In this document: positions 56,265 to 64,000 of the stretch, piece after piece
How positions within the stretch are numbered: the first letter of the stretch is position 1
Layout: each line of letters begins with the position of its first letter
DNA from: Doryteuthis pealeii
Taxonomy: Eukaryota > Mollusca > Cephalopoda > Myopsida > Loliginidae
Assembly: GCA_023376005.1 (NCBI GenBank)
Contig: CM042157.1
Span: 64,226,026 to 64,290,025 of the forward strand
Reading direction: 5' to 3'
DNA: 64,000 nucleotides
Program-made: the position numbers and the translations under genes
The notes under the pieces: generated by a model
What the model saw: only the letters and a program-made list of their open reading frames with translations
The model's database searches: none
Told to the model about the DNA's origin: nothing

Positions 56265-56716
56265 ACTTTATTTTTGTTATCTAATAATTTTTGGGGAAAA
56301 TTCCATTGAAAAGTTAGGCCCCCACTCTTTTAAACAGAACAAATATTGATGTATAATGTTTTCATTTATAATACAATTATATAATTAAAGAACAGAGTAA
56401 AAAAATCTCCTAAATTGTTTTTTTTTTTAGCTTTTTTTGACATTTAATTTTCCGATTTTCTACCCGAGTAGTCCCTTAAATTTTTTTCTTCCATTCACGC
56501 ATTCAGTCCTTTGTCTTTTTAATTTTTATTCATTTATTTATACTGTAATTAGTTTGAAAAGTATATAACCCCGCTGATATTTTGCGCCCCCAAAATAAGG
56601 GGTGTTGAAATTAATTGAGCTGAAAAAAAAAAAAAATCAGAAAGTTTTGAAATAATTGATAAATCAACCCTGAAAATTTAATTAAAATCGGATAATTCCC
56701 TGACTTTTTGGTATTT
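56265..56716. mobile_element. Family R, right-half fragment
   Basis: ACTTTATTTTTGTTATCTAA, CATTGAAAAGTTAGGCCC and ACCCCGCTGATATTTTGCGC match 39590-39930. The end is CCCTGACTTTTTGG followed by TA. The left arm is absent. Confidence 0.7.
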
Positions 56717-57080
56717 TTTTTTTCAATCGATAGGTAAATTTATTTTGTAAAATAAGCATATGATTGACAGACCCTAATGTTGACATGAAATGATTTAGTC
56801 GACTCATAGTATTAGTATAGATGAGAACACAAGACGTATTTTAACGGAGGTAATGGACACACGTGCCTACACATTGGTTTACTTCACTGAACTCAGTATA
56901 CAAGAAGGAATTAAAAAAACAAAAACAAAAGGGAAAAACGAATTTATTATGTAGTAATCTATTATGTAGTACTGGATACGCAACTTACAGGCAGTAGTCT
57001 CATATGCTCAAGGAACTATTTCAGTTGGTAAAACTCAACACCTAATATTAACTATATCTAACTATATTTATTTATTAAGG
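56717..57080. other. Non-coding
   Basis: 56790-56870 (GACTCATAGTATTAGTATAG, ACAAGACGTATTTTAACGGA) matches 24870-24925, so it is another dispersed repeat. No gene. Confidence 0.45.
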
Positions 57081-57084
57081 CGTC

Positions 57085-57190
57085 CCGTCGTGGTGTAATA
57101 GTTAGCAAGCCAATCTCGCAAATCCGTTACTACTGAATAGCGAGTTCGATCCACGTTGGTTGCCCCCTACTTATAGCCTTGTGTCACATC
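57085..57190 (+). mobile_element. tRNA-derived SINE-C-like head
   Basis: GTCGTGGTGTAATAGTTAGC (A-box-like) and GCGAGTTCGATCCACGTTGG (B-box-like) occur in tRNA spacing. The body is short and ends in GCCCCCTACTTATAGCC. Confidence 0.6.
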
Positions 57191-57239
57191 CTACTTGTAA
57201 GGTAAATCATTTTTTTTTAATTCTATATTTATTATTATA

Positions 57240-57595
57240 TCGTCGTCGGGGCGGCCTAATGTCGGTATGAGCCACACAGCGAGGGAGCCTATCCCCCTTT
57301 CACTAGCGCTGGATAAAGGAGATTATTTTAGCGTCTGAGGTGGAGCACCACACATATCATCAGCTCCTCACTTTACCGCATAGATCCCTGCGCTACTAAA
57401 CCACAGATTTCAACGAGCTCTATCAAATTATATAATAGGTTTAAACTAGCAGTAAAATCTTACTTAGTAAAAAACAAAATAATCCACAATGGTGTTGCAG
57501 ACTGTAAATATATACGCTGAATTGGTGGACTGGTATTGAACCAGGAAACTTGTGATTCCTAACCGGTCGCTCTACCAACTGAGCTAAACCGTGTG
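57240..57595 (-). mobile_element. SINE-A copy split by ~120-bp foreign segment
   Basis: Minus strand. 57241-57396 is the SINE-A body and about 57515-57590 its tRNA-like head (GATTCCTAACCGGTCGCTCT, AACTGAGCTAAACCG). Between them 57397-57514 is unrelated and is open as SIKLYNRFKLAVKSYLVKN-like residues on the plus strand, which resembles the end of a LINE reverse transcriptase (tentative). Confidence 0.75.
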
Positions 57596-57649
57596 AATAA
57601 TTTGAAGTTCCGGGTTGCTAAATATCGGTCGAGTTGATAAAAAAAAAAG

Positions 57650-57709
<60 letters not shown>
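57650..57709. repeat. CT microsatellite
   Basis: About 29 uninterrupted CT units. Confidence 0.9.
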
Positions 57710-57712
<3 letters not shown>

Positions 57713-57964
57713 GACAAGGCAAGTGGGCGCACTGCTACCAAACAGTTGTATCTTGTATATTTCAAATCTTAACGGAAAGGAAAAGCGAACATGTCAACAT
57801 TACCGCAAACATTCAAATGATTTCCTTTCGGATGTGCGGAAATGTCACCGGAGATAAGTAACATTAAATTCTTCCTATTTATAAAAAAAAAGCGAAGTCG
57901 TTGAATATTTTTGGGTTCAGACCCAGCAGTTGCCGCCTATATAAGGAAATTTATATTTAGTGTT

Positions 57965-58200
57965 CGGAAGCGCGTGGTGTAATGGAAAATGGACTCGTCG
58001 CCCCGAGTTCAAATCCTGGACGTGGTAATTGCATTTCACTTGGCGCTAATACCCTTGGGAAAGGTATGAATCCTAATCTCCCTCCAGCTATGGGTAAATA
58101 GTAGGACAGACTGGGCTCTTTAACCTTGGTTAGGCAACCGGTCTAGGAGAAGGAAAACTCTGAATTCGAACCTGTTAAGCTCCGCTTAAGAAATTGGGCT
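57965..58200 (+). mobile_element. SINE-B copy, near full length
   Basis: Starts AGCGCGTGGTGTAATGG (A-box-like), has CGAGTTCAAATCCTGGACG (B-box-like), then the body words CCCTTGGGAAAGGTATGAAT and CTATGGGTAAATAGTAGGAC, and ends GCTTAAGAAATTGGGCTGAC. This is the best single copy for defining the family. Confidence 0.9.
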
Positions 58201-58314
58201 GACTTCTGATTTAGGTCGGAAAATTAAAACGAAAGTTTTTTGGTGGTCCCCAATGACTGTTTAACTACAGTCTATGAATTAACATTTTGCGAATTGGGTC
58301 ACGGTTTTAGGGGA

Positions 58315-58557
58315 TTAAGGTTGTTTTTAATTACGTATTGCTTAAAAAAATAAACAAGAAAAAATCAAATTACTATACATTTGATTAATCATTGAAATTA
58401 ATTATTGAATCTATTATTGAGACAGTTGTTTGTGTTAGTATTGCAATGTATAATTTCAATTAAACTTAGTTAAAAAAATATTTTTCAACATTAAATGTAT
58501 AGTAATTTGGGTTAATTGTTTTTTTAAGTAATACGTAATTAAAAATAACCCTAACAG
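58315..58557. repeat. Fold-back element with ~70-bp arms
   Basis: Left arm TTAAGGTTGTTTTTAATTAC to CAAATTACTATACATTTGA (58315-58385). The right arm, 58487-58557, is its inverse (AATGTATAGTAATTTGGGTT, GTAATACGTAATTAAAAATA), with small differences. The spacer is about 100 bases. Confidence 0.8.
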
Positions 58558-58714
58558 ATACTACTAATTCGGGCCAGGGTTGACTTAGGAGTAATGGCGA
58601 TAACGGGGTACTCCACACTCCCCAGAGCTTGATTCAAGGAACTTCTAAACATGGAAATTCCTGAATGGATTATTTCTCCATTTGATGTTTAAGTGGATTG
58701 GTTGGGTATGTGGT

Positions 58715-58910
58715 TGGTTGGTTGGTTGGTTAGATTTTACGACATGTCAAGCCTTGTTGGGTTATTTTATTCTGAAGACATTTTGTATCTTCATGGGTGC
58801 TCAATTTTTTAAAACTCAATTTTTTAAACACATTTTTAAAAATCTCAATTGTTCTATTTAACCCATAGATGGGACATTAACAAGCATTCCGGGTCGGAGT
58901 GAACCTGGAA
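58715..58910. mobile_element. LINE-tail and 3' UTR scraps
   Basis: GGTTAGATTTTACGACATGT with CTTGTTGGGTTATTTTATTC is a diverged LINE tail. TTAACCCATAGATGGGACAT and ATTCCGGGTCGGAGTGAACC belong to the repeat at 54340-54400. Confidence 0.5.
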
Positions 58911-58914
58911 AGTT

Positions 58915-59018
58915 GATCCCTGTGCTACTCATACGCTGAGTTGGCGAAGGCCGGTATCGAACCAGAAACCTTGGGGTTCCTAGTCGGACACTCTACAGAT
59001 TGAGCTAAACCGACCCTA
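58915..59018 (-). mobile_element. SINE-A head fragment
   Basis: Only the tRNA-like half is present: GCTACTCATACGCTGAGTTG, GGTATCGAACCAGAAACC, TTGAGCTAAACCGACCC on the plus strand. Confidence 0.8.
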
Positions 59019-59392
59019 TATTTATCTCTAGCACGCCTTAATCGTTCCCACATTAAAATGTGATACGAGAAACGCGTAGGATCGAACTCGTGAACCGTAG
59101 GTGGCTGGTTTTGTAAAGTTGCACCGTGTCACCTCACATATATATTGCGTACGCGGATGAAAAGTAAACGCAAATAAACAAACAAATAAAATAAAAGCCG
59201 AAAAGTTGAAAAATTAAAAGAAGACAAAAAAAAACGTATTGGCATCTCAAGTATATTTACCTACGTACGTATCTAGTAAATGCGGGAATCCGTCTAAAAA
59301 GCTGATGACTTAAAACATTGGAATACAAACTGAGAGGTTTACACTTCTGCTCCTTGTACTCTTTAACATATCTGTATATTAATACTCCTGTT

Positions 59393-59890
59393 CCTTAATC
59401 ATCCGACAGTTATCATCTTGCAACACCCTCCGGTTAAAAATGAGACCGTTCAAATCATCTATGATGAAATGCAAAAATAAATCCTCATTATCTGGTGTTG
59501 CTTACCCGCCAAATTCTTTTTTTTATTATGAATGTCGTCACCTCAGCTATTTAATGGACCTTTCCGTTTTTTGTTATTGTTCTTAATCTTCCGACCGTTA
59601 TCATCTTGCAACACCCTCCGGTTTAAAAATGAGACCGATCAAATCGTCTAAGATAAAATGCAAAAATGTAAATCCTCATTATCTGGTGTTGCATACCCGC
59701 CGACTTCTTTTTTCCTTATGAGTGTCGTCACCTCAGCTATTTAATGAACTTTTCCGTTTTTGTTATTGTTCCTTAATCTTCCGACTCTTATCATCTTGCA
59801 ATACCCTCTGGTTAAAAAAAAATCAGATATCTGGTGTTGCTTATCCGCCGAATTCTTTTTTCTGTTTTGAGTGTCTTCACCTTTTATTGT
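59393..59890. repeat. ~189-bp tandem repeat, 2.7 copies
   Basis: TATCATCTTGCAACACCCTC occurs at 59411, 59599 and (with ATACCC) 59789, periods 188 and 190. Other shared words are CTCATTATCTGGTGTTGC and GTCGTCACCTCAGCTATTTA. The third copy has an internal deletion. Confidence 0.9.
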
Positions 59891-60058
59891 TTTTATTATA
59901 AAGAAACAAAGAAAAGAAATAGGCCATGCTCCACAGAGAAATATAATAAGAAAGATAGAAAGAGATTAGGGGAAAGATAGTGAGAGCGGGTGAGCACACG
60001 GAAGCGATAACGCTATCTGTTTCAATCGAACACAGTTAAAAGATGAAAAAAGAAAAAA

Positions 60059-60082
60059 GGTGTGTGTGTGTGTTGTGTGTGG

Positions 60083-60142
<60 letters not shown>
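60059..60142. repeat. TG/GA microsatellite
   Basis: (TG)n with TTG and GGT interruptions, then (GA)n. Confidence 0.9.
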
Positions 60143-60144
<2 letters not shown>

Positions 60145-60330
60145 AAATCAAGATTATTATACTTTTTACATATTGAACTATTTGCATAGCTCTTAAGAAA
60201 CATATCAAACGTTGTAATAATTAAATTATCATACTGTGGTATATCCACAGGTCCTGCTAGTTACTAAATATTTATTTAATCCAATCATCCACAAGTAAAC
60301 AATATAAAGTTATTATTAACTTTTTATCAT

Positions 60331-60594
60331 GATATTCACCACGTTCCCCACGTGTACGGGATAGGCACAAGGCCCTATTAATGTGGGACCACCCACAAAT
60401 CGTGACTTATGGGCGACAGGTGCAAAAAATGCGTTGATCCCATCGGCTTTACCCCTCAAGGGGGTGACTCAGGCACTGGGCAATAAACCAGCCCTGCCCC
60501 TTTAAATCAAGGGGTAGGTGTTGCATGGGGGGATGGCCCCCTGGGATCAACAACGTTAGCTTGTAAGATCCAGGGCCGAAGCCACTGGACCTTC
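60331..60594. mobile_element. 264-bp GC-rich insertion with 13-bp target-site duplication
   Basis: AACTTTTTATCAT stands at 60318-60330 and again at 60595-60607. The insert (GATATTCACCACGTTCCCCA to GAAGCCACTGGACCTTC) is much richer in GC than the flanks. It has no A- or B-box pair and no coding frame that I recognise. The duplication length fits target-primed insertion, as by a LINE. The source is unknown. Confidence 0.75.
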
Positions 60595-60662
60595 AACTTT
60601 TTATCATAACGCGCGTAGGATTTGTTAAACAAGAACATCAAAACGTTAATTCTGATTGGAGC

Positions 60663-60765
60663 AACCGAACACAGAGGGAGTCTATCCTCTTTCCGCTAGC
60701 TCAAGATTTTTTTTCTGAGGTGGAGCGCCACACCAGTCATCAGCTCCCAGATGCTTTACTGCTAT
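60663..60765 (-). mobile_element. SINE-A body fragment
   Basis: GAGGGAGTCTATCCTCTTTC and GGTGGAGCGCCACACCAGTC are the inverse of the SINE-A body. The tRNA-like head is missing. Confidence 0.7.
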
Positions 60766-60955
60766 TTCATGCCTAGTGGTTAGGGATTGTGTTCATTGTA
60801 CGTTCATATTTACATCTTCTGTGTATTGATTCGTTTTAATGGCATGCCAACAGGTCTAGGGTTGTTTTATGCCTAAGGTTTGAGAACCGTGTTTATTGTA
60901 CGTTAATATATACATTTTTTAACCACACAAATCTTTGTGGTTCTGAGGTGGATTA

Positions 60956-60984
<29 letters not shown>
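60766..60984. other. LINE-tail scraps and TA microsatellite
   Basis: TTTTAATGGCATGCCAACAG with GGGTTGTTTTATGCCTAAGG (60833-60880), with a partial duplicate at 60763-60800, then a TA tract at 60957-60986. Confidence 0.5.
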
Positions 60985-60990
<6 letters not shown>

Positions 60991-61775
60991 GATGTCATGT
61001 TAGCAGCACGGATATCCATGACAATCTCTCGCCAACCGTCCCTGTCATACACTGCTCCCGGTAGGTCCTCGGCGCAGCATCCAGTATCCGCGCAGGGATG
61101 GCTAATGTAGATCCTAACCGGGTGGCCTGCACTGGCATTCCATATGCTGGCTTCCACTGGAGAACGTCGCTTATCAGTTCGTCCTTGTTTCTCCAGCAGT
61201 ATCCAGTATGTCTTGTTCATCTCACTCGGATGGTTTGTGTGATAGGGGGTAAGTGGCCGTATAGCTGTTTTCTTGTGGGCTGTTTCCACGGCTTGTTTAG
61301 GATCACACGCAGCATTCTTGTGCAGCTACTGTCGAGCTTATTCTCAAGGCGTTTTGTTAGGATCCAGGTGGTGCAGCCCTACAATAGCACTATACAACTG
61401 TAGCTTGGAAGAACTGTCACTTAACTTGTTAGTGAGATCAGATTTCCATATGACTGATAATCTGTTTATAGCAGATCATGCCTTCCCTATGCGTGCATTA
61501 ATATCGCTTTCTGTGAATGAGATATTACTACCTACGTACGCGAACTGTTCAACCGGCCTCAGAGGCTTACCGTCGAGTGTTGAGACGCTTCCTTCTTTTT
61601 AAAAACACATGATCGGAGTTCACATAGAGGTCGATCTTCCGCGCTGTCTTTTCCAGGCTATGTAGCAAGGATTCGGCCTGTGCATGCTTATATGCAAGAA
61701 GTACCAGATCATTGCGTAGTCCGCGCCCGTAATAGTCTGTGCGGGGTATCACCGGCTTCTTGACTTTTTTTTAAT
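60985..61775 (-). pseudogene. LINE reverse-transcriptase and C-terminal fragment, copy 3
   Basis: The longest copy of this LINE. The minus strand from about 61745 reads RNDLVLLAYKHAQAESLLHS, equivalent to the YADD catalytic box (here degraded to RND), then LEKTARKIDLYVNSD. Further on come ENKLDSSCTRMLRVI and WRNKDEL-like residues. The C-terminus has PVRIYISHPCADTGCCAEDL and YDRDGWREIVMDIRAANMT. Frame slips and stops separate these blocks. It encodes no active enzyme. The other copies, 42755-43222 and 50590-50830, have the same orientation. Confidence 0.8.
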
Positions 61776-62086
61776 GTGAGGCCTTACGTGCGTTATGGGA
61801 CAAAGGATACCCGTAATTTTGTACAAATTTTGCCCAGATTGGGGGAACGTATTTTGAAAAAAAAAAAAAAGTATGAAAGATAAAAGATATAGCCTTTTGT
61901 GAACATAGATCTTTGAGACAATCGATTAAATTGTGGGTTAGGTTTTATTAAAACAAACTTTTGGACCTCATTATCTAGATGACGTCATCATTCTTAGTAA
62001 ATTTTAGATCTGTGGTTCTGAACCCCCCCCTTTTTTTTTTTTTTTTTTTTACTAAGAAATCCCTTTGATTCCTAATTTATTATGGT
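61776..62086. other. Non-coding
   Basis: Holds GACAATCGATTAAATTGTGG and ACTTTTGGACCTCATTATCT, which both recur around the palindromic element at 62380-62410 and 62698-62720. A C/T-run is at 62025-62050. No gene. Confidence 0.45.
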
Positions 62087-62277
62087 GGTCCTCCGCATAA
62101 AAAAAAGTAAAGTCGTTGGGGCGGCCAAATCAGCCAGACGGCGAAGGGGTCTATACCCTTTTCACTAGCGCTAGACCAAGGAGATTATTTTAGCGTCTGA
62201 GGTGGAGCGCCACACCTACCATTAGCTCCTCGCTTTACCGCACAGATCCTTGTGCTACTCATACGGTCCTCCGCATA
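62087..62277 (-). mobile_element. 5'-truncated SINE-A with 13-bp target-site duplication
   Basis: GGTCCTCCGCATA at 62087-62099 and again at 62265-62277 frames a SINE-A body (62100-62264) that lacks the tRNA-like head. The minus-strand copy ends CGACTTTACTTTTTTT, so the tail is T-rich. Confidence 0.9.
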
Positions 62278-62429
62278 GACATTCGATATTTAAAAGACCT
62301 AAAAGACCTATTGTATTTCAGGATTAAAAAAAAAGTTATGTGGTCTCTGGGGGTGCACATGGCTCATAATTGAGAACCGCAGTTTAGATAATCGATTAAA
62401 TTGTGGATTAGGCTATCAAAAAAAAGGAC

Positions 62430-62680
62430 CATATGACCTTTAGGCACCGCTTTTGCTCTGCTGATTCATAAGTACATTTTTTTCATTTACACCGTCAACA
62501 TCCGGTTGCTTGTAAACAGACGATTTTTTGAGTTTTTAAAAAAAATTATAAAACTAACCCCTAACCCTAACCCCTAACCCTAACCCCTAACAAACAACCG
62601 GATGTTGACGGTGTAAATGAAAAAAATGTACTTATGAATCAGCAAAGCAAAAGGGGTGCCTAAAGGTCATGTGGTAAAAA
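62430..62680. repeat. Palindromic element with CCCTAACCCCTAA core
   Basis: The arms (about 62432-62510 and 62595-62677) are inverse copies containing GACCTTTAGGCACC, TTCATAAGTACATTTTTTTC and TTTACACCGTCAACATCCGG. Between them is CTAACCCCTAACCCTAACCC, a telomere-like array. The same arms, diverged, occur at 5355-5700. Confidence 0.9.
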
Positions 62681-62842
62681 ACCCAACAAAAACAAACAAC
62701 TTTTGGACCTCATAATCTATGTGACAGTCATCATTCGTGGTAAAAAAAATAATCGATTCTTAGAAATAGTGAATCATTTTAAAGTCAATTTTAACCCCTT
62801 GAAAACGACATTTTATCGGAAAAGTTTTCTTTGGTGGAGAAA

Positions 62843-63085
62843 GTAAAGTAAGTTGTCGGGGTGGCCTAAAGTCAGTATCAGCCAGACAGCGAGGGTGTCT
62901 ATCCCCTTTTCACTAGCGCTAGACCAAGGAAATCATTTTAGCGCCTAAGGTGGAACCCCACACCTACCATCAGCTCCTCACTTTACCACACAGATCGCTG
63001 TGCTACTCATACGCTGAGTTCATGAAGACCGGTATCGAACCAGGAACCTTATGATTCCTAGCCGAACGCTCTACCGACTGAGCAA
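62843..63085 (-). mobile_element. SINE-A copy
   Basis: Minus strand, nearly complete from the body (GTTGTCGGGGTGGCCTAAAG) to the head (CCGAACGCTCTACCGACTGA). Approximate AGTGGAAAC and GGTGGAGAAA words at the two sides may be the target duplication. Confidence 0.85.
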
Positions 63086-64000
63086 GTGGAAACTGTTTTC
63101 ATCTACTTTCTTTCCCCGAGATAATCGTAATTAGATTTAAGCAATTTTTTTCAGGAACCAACATTTAAAAGGATGAAAACGGGGAAGCTCGTGGACCATC
63201 GCTGGGTCAATCCTTATTGGACCGACCTCCCCCAAAAAAGAAAAAAGAAAAGAAAAGAAAAAAGACAGTGAAAAAGCTGAACCCCTTTTTATTATCTATT
63301 AATAATGGAGATTCGCTTCCGGTTTTTGTCTGTAACAAAAACTACGTCATTTCTTACGTCACTATACCCGAAATCATCATAACAGAATAAATACACTCGA
63401 AATTTGAGCATGCAACATTAGACAGTCCTCATTGTTTTTTAAAACAAGTTTTAATAGATACATCCTCGGTATCATATATTTATATATAGTTTGTTTTATT
63501 TTAATAGATTTTAAAGTTAATAGAACTTAGTTTCGATTTCAATTTTTTTTTTTACTCCTTTAATAAATTTGATGATTTCATGATTTATGGTTCAAACTCT
63601 CCGACATTTAATTTTTAACTTCCACCTCTTCAAGCAATATCTTTAAAAATTCATTTTTACATCGCCCGGAGGGTGTTTTTTTATTATTTTGCTAGTCATT
63701 TTAATGAAACTTTTGACATCCATGCACGATTTGCCATACACCGTGAACTGTCGATGAATTTCAATCGGTTTAATGTCGTTAGCGTTCTAAAATCGAATAA
63801 CGGCGCGAATTTCACATTTGGCGGTGGCGTCAATTGAGAGCTCCATCAGAAGCGACAGCCAAGTCAAGACTGAGCAAACAGTATTGCCAATAGCCACAAG
63901 AACACTTTCACTGCGTCCCCAGAGCTTTGGAGACCTTACTTTTGGGATAGTTATCAACCCCTCACCTCCCCAGTTATGGGTAAAATATTCGTTTTGATTG
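63086..64000. other. No gene recognised to window end
   Basis: AT-rich to about 63700, then less so (GTTAGCGTTCTAAAATCGAA, GGCGGTGGCGTCAATTGAG). No open frame with a recognisable domain. The last 45 bases (CCCAGTTATGGGTAAAATAT) resemble the middle of SINE-B but are too short to call. Confidence 0.4.

Noticed and set aside
63955..64000. SINE-B fragment at the window end
   Set aside because: Only about 20 bases agree (CCAGTTATGGGTAAA); that is too little to separate from chance without the sequence beyond the window.

Overview
The window looks like a repeat-dense, AT-rich animal genome, most likely a mollusc and probably a gastropod. This is inferred from several things: long C2H2 zinc-finger exons with canonical TGEKP linkers, tRNA-derived SINEs, several non-LTR retrotransposon tails, abundant GA/CA/TA microsatellites, and short 'GGGAGATAA' (inverse 'TTATCTCCC') motifs that I associate with molluscan dispersed repeats. 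Nothing is bacterial. No complete gene lies in the window. The only host-type coding sequence I can support is three C2H2 zinc-finger exons, all on the minus strand, at 6661-7943 (A), 21624-23122 (B) and 34874-35852 (C).

Layout. 1-16 kb: copy A of the zinc-finger exon with its upstream splice acceptor, a LINE tail, a SINE nested in a SINE, fold-back repeats, an LTR, and a long AT-rich stretch with a 1.57-kb TA-flanked inverted-repeat element. 16-31 kb: copy B in a duplicated neighbourhood (LINE tail, low-complexity tract, GATA tract, array), followed by more elements, including one nested inside a relative. 31-41 kb: two RNase H-bearing LINE tails, a 198-bp solo LTR, copy C, another probable solo LTR and further TA-flanked elements. 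41-64 kb: an accessory mosaic without host exons. It holds a mariner-like transposase fragment, three LINE reverse-transcriptase fragments, two related solo LTRs, about twenty SINE or SINE-fragment insertions, minisatellites, long hairpins and long microsatellites.

How it fits together. A, B and C lie at roughly 13-15 kb spacing, share flanking non-coding sequence on both sides, and each keep the same intron/acceptor sequence upstream. This indicates tandem segmental duplication of a zinc-finger gene unit rather than retroposition. Each copy carries one small indel at a different place, so either each is decaying independently or the assembly has local errors. The repeats record many nested insertions whose target-site duplications, and in some cases paralogous empty sites, can be read in the window itself. 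No database search was possible, so transposon family names are structural descriptions (M1, F, R, SINE-A/B/C) used only in this annotation.
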